Assembly (NCBI RefSeq): GCF_020595055.1
Contig: NZ_JAJDOO010000003.1
Span: forward strand, 220,639-284,638
Source of the DNA: Desulfosporosinus shakirovi
Lineage (GTDB): Bacteria > Bacillota > Desulfitobacteriia > Desulfitobacteriales > Desulfitobacteriaceae
Reading direction: 5' to 3'
Length of the DNA stretch: 64,000 nt
A program made the translations under genes and the position numbers. Positions 54,033 through 62,536 of this stretch are shown here, in pieces; position 1 is the stretch's first letter, and every line of letters begins with the position of its first letter. Below the pieces are notes generated by a model. The model saw only the letters and a program-made list of their open reading frames with translations. It ran no database searches and had not been told where the DNA came from.

Positions 54033-54911
54033 TCATATCTTTCTCTCTCTTATAGCCCCAATAATTCCCTCAGGCCGAAACAGGAGTACACCCAATAAAA
54101 TAATCATGGAAATGGCATCTTTTAACCCGGAAGATATGAGTCCAGAGCTGAAGGACTCCAGAATACCCAAGAGAATACCCCCTATAACTGCGCCGCCGAC
54201 ATTGCTCAAACCCCCGATAGCGGCGGCCACAAAACCCTTCACACCCAACATGAACCCCATATCATACGTCACCATGGTAATTGGACCGATGCTCACCCCA
54301 GCCGCTGCCCCTAGACCACCAGCAGCCACAAAGGCTAAAAAGGAGATGGTATTCAAGTTTATGCCCTGAAGCCTTGCTCCTGTTTGGTTATAAACCGAAG
54401 CTTTGACCGCTTTGCCCCAAAAGGTATGCCCAAAAAAGCCATATAACCCAGTCAGGGTAACCCCAACCAGAGCAAAAATCCAGATACTCTGAGGATTTAA
54501 GGCAGCTCCGCCCAGGACCATGGACCCGCCTTTAGAAAAGGCGGGCAGAGAATAGGTCTCTGTTCCCCAAATAAGGAGGGCTAATCCTCGCAAAGAAATC
54601 GAGAGACCGATAGTAATTATCAGCATGCTAAGGTTACTGGCACCTCGTGCTCTGTAGATTGTCAGACGCTCCAGCAATCCACCCAAGATTGCTACTAGGA
54701 TTACTGATACGATAAATACAGCAATCATAGGCATTCCTGTTCCCTGCAAACTGACAGCCAACAGAGCCCCAATCACGACAAACTCGCCCTGTGCCAAGTT
54801 CAAAATACCCGTGACATTAAAGGTCGTAACCAGGGTTAACGCAATGATGGAGTATATGCTTCCCAAAGTCAGTCCGGTAAATAAAAGTTGTAATAGTTGT
54901 TCTTCCATCAA
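54033..54911 (-). CDS. livH: Branched-chain amino acid ABC transporter permease
   Basis: The 292-residue permease has about eight helices with the LivH blocks 'GLTLGSIYSIIALTLVTTFN', 'GILNLAQGEFVVIGAL' and 'KGFVAAAIGGLSNVGGAVIG'. It forms the pore with LivM. It lies 12 bases after livK. Confidence 0.93.
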   Translation of the reverse strand: MMEEQLLQLLFTGLTLGSIYSIIALTLVTTFNVTGILNLAQGEFVVIGALLAVSLQGTGMPMIAVFIVSVILVAILGGLLERLTIYRARGASNLSMLIITIGLSISLRGLALLIWGTETYSLPAFSKGGSMVLGGAALNPQSIWIFALVGVTLTGLYGFFGHTFWGKAVKASVYNQTGARLQGINLNTISFLAFVAAGGLGAAAGVSIGPITMVTYDMGFMLGVKGFVAAAIGGLSNVGGAVIGGILLGILESFSSGLISSGLKDAISMIILLGVLLFRPEGIIGAIRERKI

Positions 54912-54923
54912 TCAAACACCCCG

Positions 54924-56117
54924 TTATTCTATAAGCTTCCATTTCCCTTGGTCTACCTGCACTAAAACTGCGGAATCTTCCTTCAGACCGTTGTGATCCT
55001 GAGGGGTCATGTTGAACACTCCTGAAATTCCAACAAATCCTTGGGTTTTTTCCAACTCATCCCGGATCGCCACGCGATCTGGACCAGCCTTCTCTAGAGC
55101 GTTTACTAACAGATTGAAGGCATCCCAAGCATATCCTCCAAAGGAATTGGGCTCAGCATTGTACTTCTTCGAATAATCAGCAATATAACTTTCCAGAACT
55201 TTTTTCTGGGAATCATTATCTGAGATTTGTTGGGTCACAGAAAGTTTACCGATGGGTAAGATAACGCCGTCTGCAGCGCCCTGAGCCAGCTCAATAAATT
55301 TTTGGTTGCCTACCCCATGACTGTGAATCAAAGGAATAGAAAGGCCAATATCTTTGAAATTCTTGGTCAGAATGGAAGCCGAGGGTGGGATCGCCCAAAC
55401 TATCGCAACTTGCGCCTCGCTCGCCTTAACCTTAGTTAACTGAGGCGTCATATCTTTGTCATTAGCATCAAATTTTTCTTCGGCAACAATATCGATCCCG
55501 CTATCCTTAACAGCGGCGGAGATGGCCTTCTTCCCATTGTCGCCGTAGGAATTATTCATATACAAAAAGGCTATTTTATTCTGGTTGTTTTTCTTTAAAT
55601 AACTAATAATCTTATTGATCATCACAATATCGCTTTGGGCAGTTTTATAGACCCATTCCCGCTCACTGGTCGGCTCAACGATGCTGCTGGCAGCCGCTAA
55701 GGATATCATGGGAACCTTTTCACTTTCAACCGTCTTAATCATGGCCATGGAGGTTCCACTCGAACTGGCCCCTAGAATAGCAAGGGCACCTTTCTCAATC
55801 AGCGTTTTAACTGCCAAAACACTTTCCGTTTCGTCACTTTTGTTATCCATGATAGTCAAGTCGATAGGATGTCCTTTAACCCCGCCATTAGCGTTTAGCT
55901 TTTCAACCATCATTAGCAAGGTATCCCGTTCAGGGACTCCCAAAGAAGATGAATTTCCGCTGATATCCAACACTGCCCCAATTTTGTACGGTTCATTGCC
56001 GCCAGTACTCTTTACATCGGCTTCTTTGGTCGGGCTGCAGGCACTGATCAGAAGGCTTAATACCAATAGAAGTGCAAGCCATAGTTTACTTTTTAACCTC
56101 ATTGTTATCTTTCTCAT
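54924..56117 (-). CDS. livK: Branched-chain amino acid-type substrate-binding lipoprotein
   Basis: The 397-residue type I periplasmic-binding-fold protein has a signal peptide and lipobox LISAC, then 'YKIGAVLDISGNSSSLGVPE', 'GVKGHPIDLTIMDNKSDETE' and 'AILGASSSGTSMAMIKTVES'. The Ser/Thr-rich loop 'GASSSGTS' is where the amino-acid carboxylate binds in the family. GGAGAG lies 6 bases before the ATG. It is the first gene of livKHMGF, under a T-box leader. Confidence 0.93.
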   Translation of the reverse strand: MRKITMRLKSKLWLALLLVLSLLISACSPTKEADVKSTGGNEPYKIGAVLDISGNSSSLGVPERDTLLMMVEKLNANGGVKGHPIDLTIMDNKSDETESVLAVKTLIEKGALAILGASSSGTSMAMIKTVESEKVPMISLAAASSIVEPTSEREWVYKTAQSDIVMINKIISYLKKNNQNKIAFLYMNNSYGDNGKKAISAAVKDSGIDIVAEEKFDANDKDMTPQLTKVKASEAQVAIVWAIPPSASILTKNFKDIGLSIPLIHSHGVGNQKFIELAQGAADGVILPIGKLSVTQQISDNDSQKKVLESYIADYSKKYNAEPNSFGGYAWDAFNLLVNALEKAGPDRVAIRDELEKTQGFVGISGVFNMTPQDHNGLKEDSAVLVQVDQGKWKLIE

Positions 56118-56206
56118 GTAGATCTCTCCTTACAATTTTTTATTTAACCGTCAAGACTCCCACTGCGCTTACGGCGATAATCTCCACCGGAGACCACCGT
56201 ACTGGA

Positions 56207-56251
56207 GACTTACGCCACCGAATTCTCTATGTTCAACTTTAGTTGAACGAG
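56207..56251 (+). repeat. REP-like hairpin element, copy 3
   Basis: GACTTACGCCACCGAATTCT, then CTATGTTCAA-CTTTAG-TTGAACGAG, matches the element at 48067-48112. It lies in the livK leader between the T-box terminator and the start codon. Confidence 0.65.
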
Positions 56252-56310
56252 GTTCACTAAGATCATCCGATCTATTGAGCCTTTCACCTCCTCGTTTAAA
56301 GAATAAAGAA

Positions 56311-56590
56311 CAAAAAAATAAACACATCTCATCCCTCAAGGGACGAAAAGTGTTTTTTCGCGGTACCACCCAGATTGAGTCTGTAAAAGACCCCTCCTCA
56401 TTGCAAGTACGGAAATAAAATATAATTAAATATCTATTTCTTATACCCCCTTCCTTTTAACGGTGGAAGTCTCCGACCAAACCTACTTTCCCTAGGGTTT
56501 CAGTCTGGCAGCTCAGGAGTGAACCTTCAACGGTTGATACTTTAGCAGCGCTTTCAGTCTATGACGCTCCCTCCCTGAAAAGACCCTTCC
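56311..56590 (-). ncRNA. T-box leader of the liv operon (candidate valine specifier)
   Basis: On the minus strand the T-box sequence GGGTGGTACCGCG lies at 56371-56359. It is followed by the terminator AACAC...CGTCCCT-TGA-GGGATG...GTGTT with a T run (56311-56354). Upstream is a Stem I with CTGAGCTGCCAGACTGAAA and, in the specifier position, AGTAG-GTT-TGGTCGG and CCGTTA. By analogy with other T-boxes the codon after AGTAG is GUU, valine. Uncharged tRNA would favour the antiterminator and switch on livKHMGF. This fits a branched-chain amino-acid importer. Confidence 0.9.
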
Positions 56591-56761
56591 GTTTACTTTA
56601 CCCCGTCATCACAATTAAAAATATAGGTTATGTTGGTGGTATCTTACCAGTTTTTCTTTCCTAGGTCAATAGGTCGTTGCTCTGTCCGCATGCACCCAGT
56701 GAAAATAATCGAAAAGTGGTATATAATAAGTTGGAAATCAATGGTGAGGTGGGGATAGTTC

Positions 56762-57112
56762 ATGGAGCCAATTAATAAATCGATTGTACAATCTGCCCTG
56801 GACGGTTTTCTTAACCGCGACGTTTACCTCCATTTAGAGACGACCAATGGAGCTTATGCCGTCCATAGGAAAGAAAGTAATATGACTGTGGGAGCGTATA
56901 TTCGCAATGGTCGTATCTGCTTTGAACGCGGGATCATCACGGGTGAGGGTCCATACCGCGTGGGGCTTAAGATAGACCTGGGCTGGGTTTACGCCGAAGG
57001 TCTAACGGATTTTGAGACAGACCAGGAAGGTCGGCTCTTGCTCGCCGGTCATGATCAAGATGGGCGCCTGGCTGTAGCTTTAGAACTCAGTTTATCCCCT
57101 TTTGAATTGTAA
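56762..57112 (+). CDS. yojF: YojF family protein (DUF1806), partner of BshB2
   Basis: The 116-residue beta-rich protein has 'LNRDVYLHLETTNGAYA', 'MTVGAYIRNGRICFERGIIT' and 'GPYRVGLKIDLGWVYAEGLT', the DUF1806 pattern. In Bacillus yojF lies directly before bshB2 (yojG), the bacillithiol deacetylase; the same order and a 27-base gap are seen here. Its biochemical role is not established; it may assist or stabilise the deacetylase. Confidence 0.85.
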   Translation: MEPINKSIVQSALDGFLNRDVYLHLETTNGAYAVHRKESNMTVGAYIRNGRICFERGIITGEGPYRVGLKIDLGWVYAEGLTDFETDQEGRLLLAGHDQDGRLAVALELSLSPFEL

Positions 57113-57139
57113 ATTAAATTAATGTGGGAGGAATAATTC

Positions 57140-57811
57140 TTGGAACAACACGTTCTCGTAGTTTTCCCACACCCAGACGATGAAACGTTTGGCTGTGGCG
57201 GAACCATAGCACAATTCACTAAATCGGGTGTTCCTGTCACTTACGTCTGTGGTACTATGGGCCAAATGGGGCGCAATATGGGAAGGCCATTCTTTGCCAA
57301 CCGGGAATCGTTGCCAAGTATTCGGGAAGCAGAGTTGGAGAAAGCTTGTCAGGCTATCGGCATTCAACACCTGATTAAGCTTGGGTTGCGAGATAAGACA
57401 ATTGAGTTTGAAGACCCGGAACAATTGACCGATAGAGTTGAACAGATCCTCAAAGAGGTCCGCCCCTCTCTGGTCATAACTCATTATCCGGGATATGCAG
57501 TGCATCCGGATCACAATGCTCTAGGTGACGTGACGATCCGCGCCGTCTCTCGTCTTTCCGTTCGGGAACGCCCGATTGTCTACGCTCATGCTTTTGCACT
57601 CGACTGTCAGGATATCCTCGGCGCGCCAGATATTATCAACGATATTAGTGCAGTGTCAGAGATGAAGTTGGCTGCGATTCGAGCACACAGGTCACAATCC
57701 CAAGTAATTCTCCCGCGTCTCGGGAATGGACAATTCAAGAATCCATCATCCAAAAACTCATATAGCCATATGCTCAAGCGTGAATCTTTCTGGACTTACC
57801 ATTTTTCGTAA
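57140..57811 (+). CDS. bshB2: Bacillithiol biosynthesis deacetylase BshB2 (LmbE family)
   Basis: The 223-residue protein has the LmbE zinc motif HPDDE at residues 11-15, a further 'HPDHNAL' near residue 121, and 'RNMGRPFFANRESLPSIREA', typical of BshB. It removes the acetyl group from GlcNAc-malate or N-acetyl-type conjugates during bacillithiol synthesis or recycling in the cytoplasm. It starts with TTG behind GGGAGGAA. The bshA and bshC genes are not in the window, so a full pathway cannot be shown here. Confidence 0.88.
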   Translation: MEQHVLVVFPHPDDETFGCGGTIAQFTKSGVPVTYVCGTMGQMGRNMGRPFFANRESLPSIREAELEKACQAIGIQHLIKLGLRDKTIEFEDPEQLTDRVEQILKEVRPSLVITHYPGYAVHPDHNALGDVTIRAVSRLSVRERPIVYAHAFALDCQDILGAPDIINDISAVSEMKLAAIRAHRSQSQVILPRLGNGQFKNPSSKNSYSHMLKRESFWTYHFS

Positions 57812-57893
57812 GAATTAAGAAGTCTTCACAAGTATATTCTATAAAAACCTGCTCAATAGACAGCTCAATATACTTAAAGCTTTTTTGATTAGC

Positions 57894-57920
57894 ATTCCTC
57901 CCCCTTTTAGGGGGAGGAAT
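57894..57920. terminator. Rho-independent terminator
   Basis: ATTCCTCCCCC-TTTTA-GGGGGAGGAAT followed by TTTTGCTTT. It serves bshB2 and, on the other strand, the FNT gene. Confidence 0.92.
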
Positions 57921-57939
57921 TTTGCTTTATGCGGCTATT

Positions 57940-58830
57940 TTACTTAGCGGCATTTGACCTTGACTGATTTAGCGATACATGTTCTTGATTTACGTTATTT
58001 TTTATATAAACAAACCAATAAACTCCAGCCACAAAAATTGATCCCCCAACAATGTTTCCAAGAGTTACAGGAATCAAATTATTGGTTATAAAGGTCCCCC
58101 AATTTAAGCTTGCTAGCACTTGAGGAGTAAGATGAGATTCAGCTACCCAACTTGGATTTGCCTTTGCCAATATTCCAGCGGGAATATAATACATATTTGC
58201 TATGCTGTGTTCAAAACCGGATGTGATGAAAAGCCATATCGGGAAGAAAATTGCAAGTATTTTGCCTACCATGTCCTTTGCTCCATATGCCATCCAAACT
58301 GCCAAGCAGACTAACATATTACACATAATTCCTAAATAGAAGGCCGACATAAATGGCAATCCTACTTTATAGGCTGCTATTTTAATAGTCACTCCACCCA
58401 GAACATTTGCACCGCTATCGTATAATCCAGAATGAACCATCATATAGGCAAGAAGTATGGCCCCAATAAAATTACCACTATAAACGAAAAACCAATTTTT
58501 AAGCATGTCATTAAATTTAACTTTGCCATCTAAGACTCCGCCTAAAATCATTGTATTCCCGGTGAACAATTCTCCACCTGCTAATACAACTAACATAAGT
58601 CCTGTTCCAAAGATAGCACCTGCCAGAACTTTCCCCAGACCATAAGTTTCTGGCTTTGCAAATAGATTGAAGGCTGCCATATTTGAGCCTTCGGCAGCAA
58701 AAGCTATAAAAGCCCCGGCAAGAATCCCCAAAATAAATTGATTTGAATATTTCATACCTACTTTTTTTATTCCTGCCTGTATAGTGGCATGAGTTATTTC
58801 AGATGGTGGCAAATAACCTTTTGTCTCCAT
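57940..58830 (-). CDS. Formate/nitrite transporter family channel
   Basis: The 296-residue protein has six membrane helices and FNT blocks: 'GILAGAFIAFAAEGSNMAAF', 'LAGGELFTGNTMILGGVLDG', 'KNWFFVYSGNFIGAILLAYM', 'CNMLVCLAVWMAYGAKDMVG', 'GFEHSIANMYYIPAGILAKA' and 'NLIPVTLGNIVGGSIFVAGV'. The central His of the GFEHSIANM loop and the pore constrictions are present. It conducts formate, nitrite or hydrosulfide; the ion cannot be settled here. A sigma-54-like element lies 154 bases upstream. A truncated relative stands beside hgcB. Confidence 0.92.
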   Translation of the reverse strand: METKGYLPPSEITHATIQAGIKKVGMKYSNQFILGILAGAFIAFAAEGSNMAAFNLFAKPETYGLGKVLAGAIFGTGLMLVVLAGGELFTGNTMILGGVLDGKVKFNDMLKNWFFVYSGNFIGAILLAYMMVHSGLYDSGANVLGGVTIKIAAYKVGLPFMSAFYLGIMCNMLVCLAVWMAYGAKDMVGKILAIFFPIWLFITSGFEHSIANMYYIPAGILAKANPSWVAESHLTPQVLASLNWGTFITNNLIPVTLGNIVGGSIFVAGVYWFVYIKNNVNQEHVSLNQSRSNAAK

Positions 58831-58983
58831 TTTTTATCACTCCTTTACTTTAACAAACTTCCAAGCAGCAAGATTTTCTCAGTAGGAACTTTACTCGAGG
58901 ATTAAGACAGTTTTGTTTAATTTGATTGCTCCTTTCTCAATCAAAGTGTTGACGAGGGCACCAGCAACTTAAGATTATATCTG

Positions 58984-58999
58984 AGCAAACCAGGTGCCT
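58984..58999 (-). promoter_or_regulatory. Candidate sigma-54 (-24/-12) promoter of the FNT gene
   Basis: On the minus strand AGGCACCTGGTTTGCT matches the TGGCACG-N4-TTGCW consensus, with GG and GC exactly 12 bases apart. It lies inside a GGCACC...GGTGCC inverted repeat that also holds a TATAAT, so a sigma-A promoter is possible instead. Confidence 0.45.
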
Positions 59000-59158
59000 G
59001 TAATTTACTTTATCTTTCACCTCAAAGACTGTCACGCATATTAACTTAAATAAAGCGTTATGTGGATAATTAATATATTTCGAAAGTTTTGTAAATTAGA
59101 GCTATAGGGAATTTTTGCTTATCCATCCATGGGTAATAATCTCCTTACCCAGTTATAA

Positions 59159-59199
59159 AGCGGCATGAGCCCGGTTTAATACCGAACTCATGCCGCTTA
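59159..59199. terminator. Terminator-like stem-loop
   Basis: AAGCGGCATGAG and CTCATGCCGCTT form a 12-bp stem extended by CGGT/ACCG. It lies 3' of the sensor-regulator gene on the minus strand. The T run is short. Confidence 0.75.
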
Positions 59200-59253
59200 C
59201 TTAAGTTTCTTTATTTATAGTCTATTTGTCAGACTGTCTGTAAAAGGAGACAT

Positions 59254-60411
59254 TTATGAAGGTATAAATAACTTTACAGGTCTGCCGATACCGTATTTAA
59301 GTTTGGATATTAATACTCCACGGTCTTCTAAGAATTCGAGATAGCGACGTACTGTTACCCTGGTCAGCTTCACCCCTTCAGCGACCTCCTCTGAAGAGAG
59401 AGGCCGGCGATTTGTTTGTAAAAATTGTGTTATTTGAACAAGAGTTGTTTGATTCAAGCCCTTTGGCAACTCCTCTTCTGCAATAAACCAGGCAGTATCG
59501 AGTTTGGGTTTTTGCTCTTGCTCAGCAGTGACGGCAGTTTGGATTACACCCTCACTACCTTGGGTCGACTCTGTAACCGTACCAATATTAATTTCAATTG
59601 GTTCACTTTCTTGATTACTGCTGGTCGCCCGATTAATTTCCCCTGTAAATGACTGGAACTGCTCCACCATTTGGTTAAAGGCATCCTCCAGTTCCTCAAT
59701 TTCTTTGGTACCGGAAACTTTGACCTTTTGAGTCATGTGTCCGGTTGCAACATCCCTGGTTCCTAACATGATATTATGCAAGGGATTAATGATAACTCTT
59801 TGAATGAAAAACCAGGTAAGAAGTGCTATCAAAATTGTTAAGGCTAATCCCAGTACCGCCATTGTAATTAAAGATCGAGTGATTATTTCCTGTTCATAGG
59901 CATGAGAGATTCCTACATAAAAAATCCCAATAATGTTTCCGTTTTCCGCTCGTAATGGAGCATAACCCGATTGGTGCCACTGGCCAACAACATTAGCTTC
60001 TCCTATATAAGTCTGACCATCCTCCAGTACTGTCTGGGCTACATTAGCAGAAACCTTGGTCCCAATCACACGTTCACCGTTTGAACCAAGTACCGTGGTC
60101 GCTACCCTTGTATCCCCCAAAAATATGGTCACTGTGTCCCCCGTAAGGCGCGACAAATAATCGACCAGGTCATTATTAAGGTTGATCTTAGTAGTTCCTT
60201 TATAAAGGTTCCCCTCTTGCACTGACCATGAGCCAGGATATGTCTTATCAATGATTTCTCCACAGGTTGTTAAATCTGTTTGCGCTTTTATTATAGTCGC
60301 CGCCACAACGCGGTCTTTCATATACCAGCCAAGAACTGCGAGGAAGCAAACTGCCAGCAAAAAGAGCGAACCCAGCAATAATATTAGGATTTGATGTTTA
60401 AGCGAACGCAC
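59254..60411 (-). CDS. Membrane-bound regulator: extracytoplasmic Cache-like sensor, HAMP, C-terminal winged helix
   Basis: The 385-residue protein has TM1 at about 8-30, an extracytoplasmic single-Cache-like domain at about 35-175 (TGDTVTIFLGDTRVATTVLG, then NGNIIGIFYVGISHAYEQ), TM2 at about 182-206, and a HAMP at about 205-260 ('VIINPLHNIMLGTRDVATGH'). After a low-complexity Gln/Glu/Thr linker comes a C-terminal DNA-binding domain at about 320-385: LSSEEVAEGVKLTRVTVRRY LEFLEDRGVL-like, as in the output domain of CitB/DpiA regulators, ending 'KYGIGRPVKLFIP'. There is no kinase or MCP module. A sensor joined by HAMP straight to a DNA-binding domain would be a one-component transmembrane regulator. 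Confidence 0.85.
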   Translation of the reverse strand: MRSLKHQILILLLGSLFLLAVCFLAVLGWYMKDRVVAATIIKAQTDLTTCGEIIDKTYPGSWSVQEGNLYKGTTKINLNNDLVDYLSRLTGDTVTIFLGDTRVATTVLGSNGERVIGTKVSANVAQTVLEDGQTYIGEANVVGQWHQSGYAPLRAENGNIIGIFYVGISHAYEQEIITRSLITMAVLGLALTILIALLTWFFIQRVIINPLHNIMLGTRDVATGHMTQKVKVSGTKEIEELEDAFNQMVEQFQSFTGEINRATSSNQESEPIEINIGTVTESTQGSEGVIQTAVTAEQEQKPKLDTAWFIAEEELPKGLNQTTLVQITQFLQTNRRPLSSEEVAEGVKLTRVTVRRYLEFLEDRGVLISKLKYGIGRPVKLFIPS

Positions 60412-60608
60412 GCAATCACCTCTTTCGTCGACTTCATTATTGTTTTTTCGAACCTCAATAGAGTGGGTATTCTAAAAATATTTATAAAAAGTGTTAGAAT
60501 ATTTATTAATTAATTAATTCGCAAATTATGTTGAAAATACCTTCTCTAATAGTCTACTCTATAAATATTACTACTTAGGTCTTGCTAATTTATCGAAAAG
60601 TCAAGACT

Positions 60609-61092
60609 TTACAAGGGTTTAAGGGTAGTTTTCTTAATCAATATGTGCATAAAAAAACAGCCTTTGGCATCAAAAACCGTGTACATGGAGTTAAAATCAA
60701 ATGTTGCATCGATGCACCATTTGGCCTCTCTTCCCCGACGGGGGGAGTAACTCACTGATTCTGTCAGCCATTTGAGCCACTCCCCATGGGGTGCCAGCTC
60801 TTTGATTTCCCGTCAAAAGCCGTCCGATCCCAACGGCATCTACGCAGCATTTTGCTGCTTTGTTCCTTGATAAAGTTAACCTCGGACGGGATTTGCTCGG
60901 GCGTCGTTGGAAATTTCCATCCTCATACCGGCTGCCAATCCCTTTATAGAATGGCTTTTCAGATCCCGCTATAGGATATGCCGAGCCCCAGACAAGCGTG
61001 AGGGCTATAGCGCCAATCCACCCTTGTCGGATTGCCCAAAGTCTGAGTTGGATATTAAGGCGGAAAATCCTAATATTCTGGTTGCCGTTCAT
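60609..61092 (-). pseudogene. Frameshifted gene of unknown family (membrane-anchored protein)
   Basis: Three successive minus-strand frames look like one protein. First: an N-terminus with a hydrophobic stretch (GWIGAIALTLVWGSAYPIAG, then SEKPFYKGIGSRYEDGN). Second: TPEQIPSEVNFIKEQSSKML, then RRCRWDRTAFD. Third: REIKELAPHGEWLKWLTESV, then CIDATFDFNSMYTVFDAKGC and a stop at 60609. The shifts lie near 60905 and 60814. No family is recognised. The first ATG has only a close AAAGG as ribosome site. A TGCATCGATGCA palindrome lies at 60705-60716. Confidence 0.45.
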
Positions 61093-61181
61093 TCCTTTTA
61101 CTCGTTATTATTATTCTCTTTGTATAATATACCCTGTTCTGATACTAAAGAAAACCTTCACCGTTGATGTAACAAGCATAT

Positions 61182-61217
61182 AAGAACACCGAAATCAGGC
61201 CTAATTTCGGTGTTCTT
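61182..61217. terminator. Rho-independent terminator
   Basis: AAGAACACCGAAAT and ATTTCGGTGTTCTT form a perfect 14-bp stem with an 8-base loop, directly 3' of the homocysteine methyltransferase-like gene. Confidence 0.9.
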
Positions 61218-61231
61218 ATGTCCTAGAGGTA

Positions 61232-62536
61232 TCAAATGGTTATAGGTTCTAATTTATCATTAAGAATCAAAGCACCGTAGTGTTTTATTTGAGAAAGAGG
61301 AATTTTTGTATTATCTGACAGAACTACTCCGACCTTTCCGGGATAATATCTCAGAAATTTATCAAGGATTTCGATTGATTCACATTTAATGATTAATGGT
61401 TTTTTAATTAAAAAGCTAATGGTGCTGATAAATCCCCATACATCAAACAATTCATTCATATTACTAAAATCAATTAAAAGATAATCCATATTTGCTGTTT
61501 TATAATCTTGTAATAAGTTATAAAAGTCACCGTTTTTTAACATATTTACAGTAGTATCTTCTTTAAAAGAAAGTTCTTCAACCGCATATTCCTTGTCTTT
61601 CGAAAACACCAGATAATTAAAGGCAGAAGTAATAGTTGAACTGGATTTTATATCTAAATTCGGTGCTTTGACCCCATCAAGTTCTTTCTTTATGGCACTT
61701 ATAAATTCCGGAGTCGTTCCACAACATCCGCCAATAAGCCTTACTCCATTCTCTACAAATTCTTTTGTATACGAACTAAATTGGTCTGGTTCTTGCTTAT
61801 AGACTGCCTCTCCATTCAATAATACAGGCATCCCGGCATTTGCCTTTACTGAAAGAGGAATAGATGCCACCGAATGCATTTTTTTAATGGGTTCAAGCAA
61901 ACTATCAGGACCGCCCGAGCAATTAGCACCCATTACTGCCACTCCTAATGATTCACATACTAGAGCACATACTTCTGCCGAATTACCCGATAGGGTTCTA
62001 CTGTTGTCATTAAATGTTGCTGAGGCAATAATTGGCAGACTTGTGGTTTCTTTAGCTGCTAATATAGCAGCCCTTAATTCATTTAAATCCGTAAAAGTTT
62101 CAAAATTAACGACATCTGCACCTGCATCTTCTATTGCCCTTAATTGCTCTTTAAAAATACTGTAGGCTTTATCAAAACTTAAATCCCCCGCGGGTTCTAA
62201 TATCATACCCGTAGGACCCACTGAAGCGGCGACATAAGTGTTATCCCCGGCAACTTCTTTAGCTAATTTAACGCCCTCGAAATTTACTTGATAAGTTTTA
62301 TCCCCTAAACTATGCTTATCTAAGGTAATTCTATTGCCTGGGAAAGTATTGGTTTGAATTACGTCAGACCCTGCATTTTTGTATAAACTATATAGATTTT
62401 TAACCTCATCCGGTTTTGATAAATTCCATGATTCTGAAGCCTCGTTACCTTTTAAACCTCTCTTTTGAAGCATAACCCCTTTAGAACCATCATATAGTAA
62501 AACCTTTTCCTCGATGGAACTTAGAAAACTTTTCAT
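61232..62536 (-). CDS. Homocysteine S-methyltransferase family protein with extra C-terminal domain
   Basis: Residues 1 to about 290 form the Pfam S-methyl_trans barrel: LLYDGSKGVMLQKRGL, 'AGSDVIQTNTFPGNR', MGANCSGGPD (first zinc Cys) and RLIGGCCGTTPEFI (the Cys pair). All three zinc ligands are present, so it should activate homocysteine. A further ~140 residues (VEELSFKEDTTVNMLKNGDF ... 'LSQIKHYGALILND') replace the usual pterin or cobalamin domains and match nothing I recognise; they may be a degenerate methyl-carrier-binding barrel part. It could work with a separate corrinoid protein. GGAGG precedes the ATG. No S-box was found upstream. Confidence 0.85.
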   Translation of the reverse strand: MKSFLSSIEEKVLLYDGSKGVMLQKRGLKGNEASESWNLSKPDEVKNLYSLYKNAGSDVIQTNTFPGNRITLDKHSLGDKTYQVNFEGVKLAKEVAGDNTYVAASVGPTGMILEPAGDLSFDKAYSIFKEQLRAIEDAGADVVNFETFTDLNELRAAILAAKETTSLPIIASATFNDNSRTLSGNSAEVCALVCESLGVAVMGANCSGGPDSLLEPIKKMHSVASIPLSVKANAGMPVLLNGEAVYKQEPDQFSSYTKEFVENGVRLIGGCCGTTPEFISAIKKELDGVKAPNLDIKSSSTITSAFNYLVFSKDKEYAVEELSFKEDTTVNMLKNGDFYNLLQDYKTANMDYLLIDFSNMNELFDVWGFISTISFLIKKPLIIKCESIEILDKFLRYYPGKVGVVLSDNTKIPLSQIKHYGALILNDKLEPITI

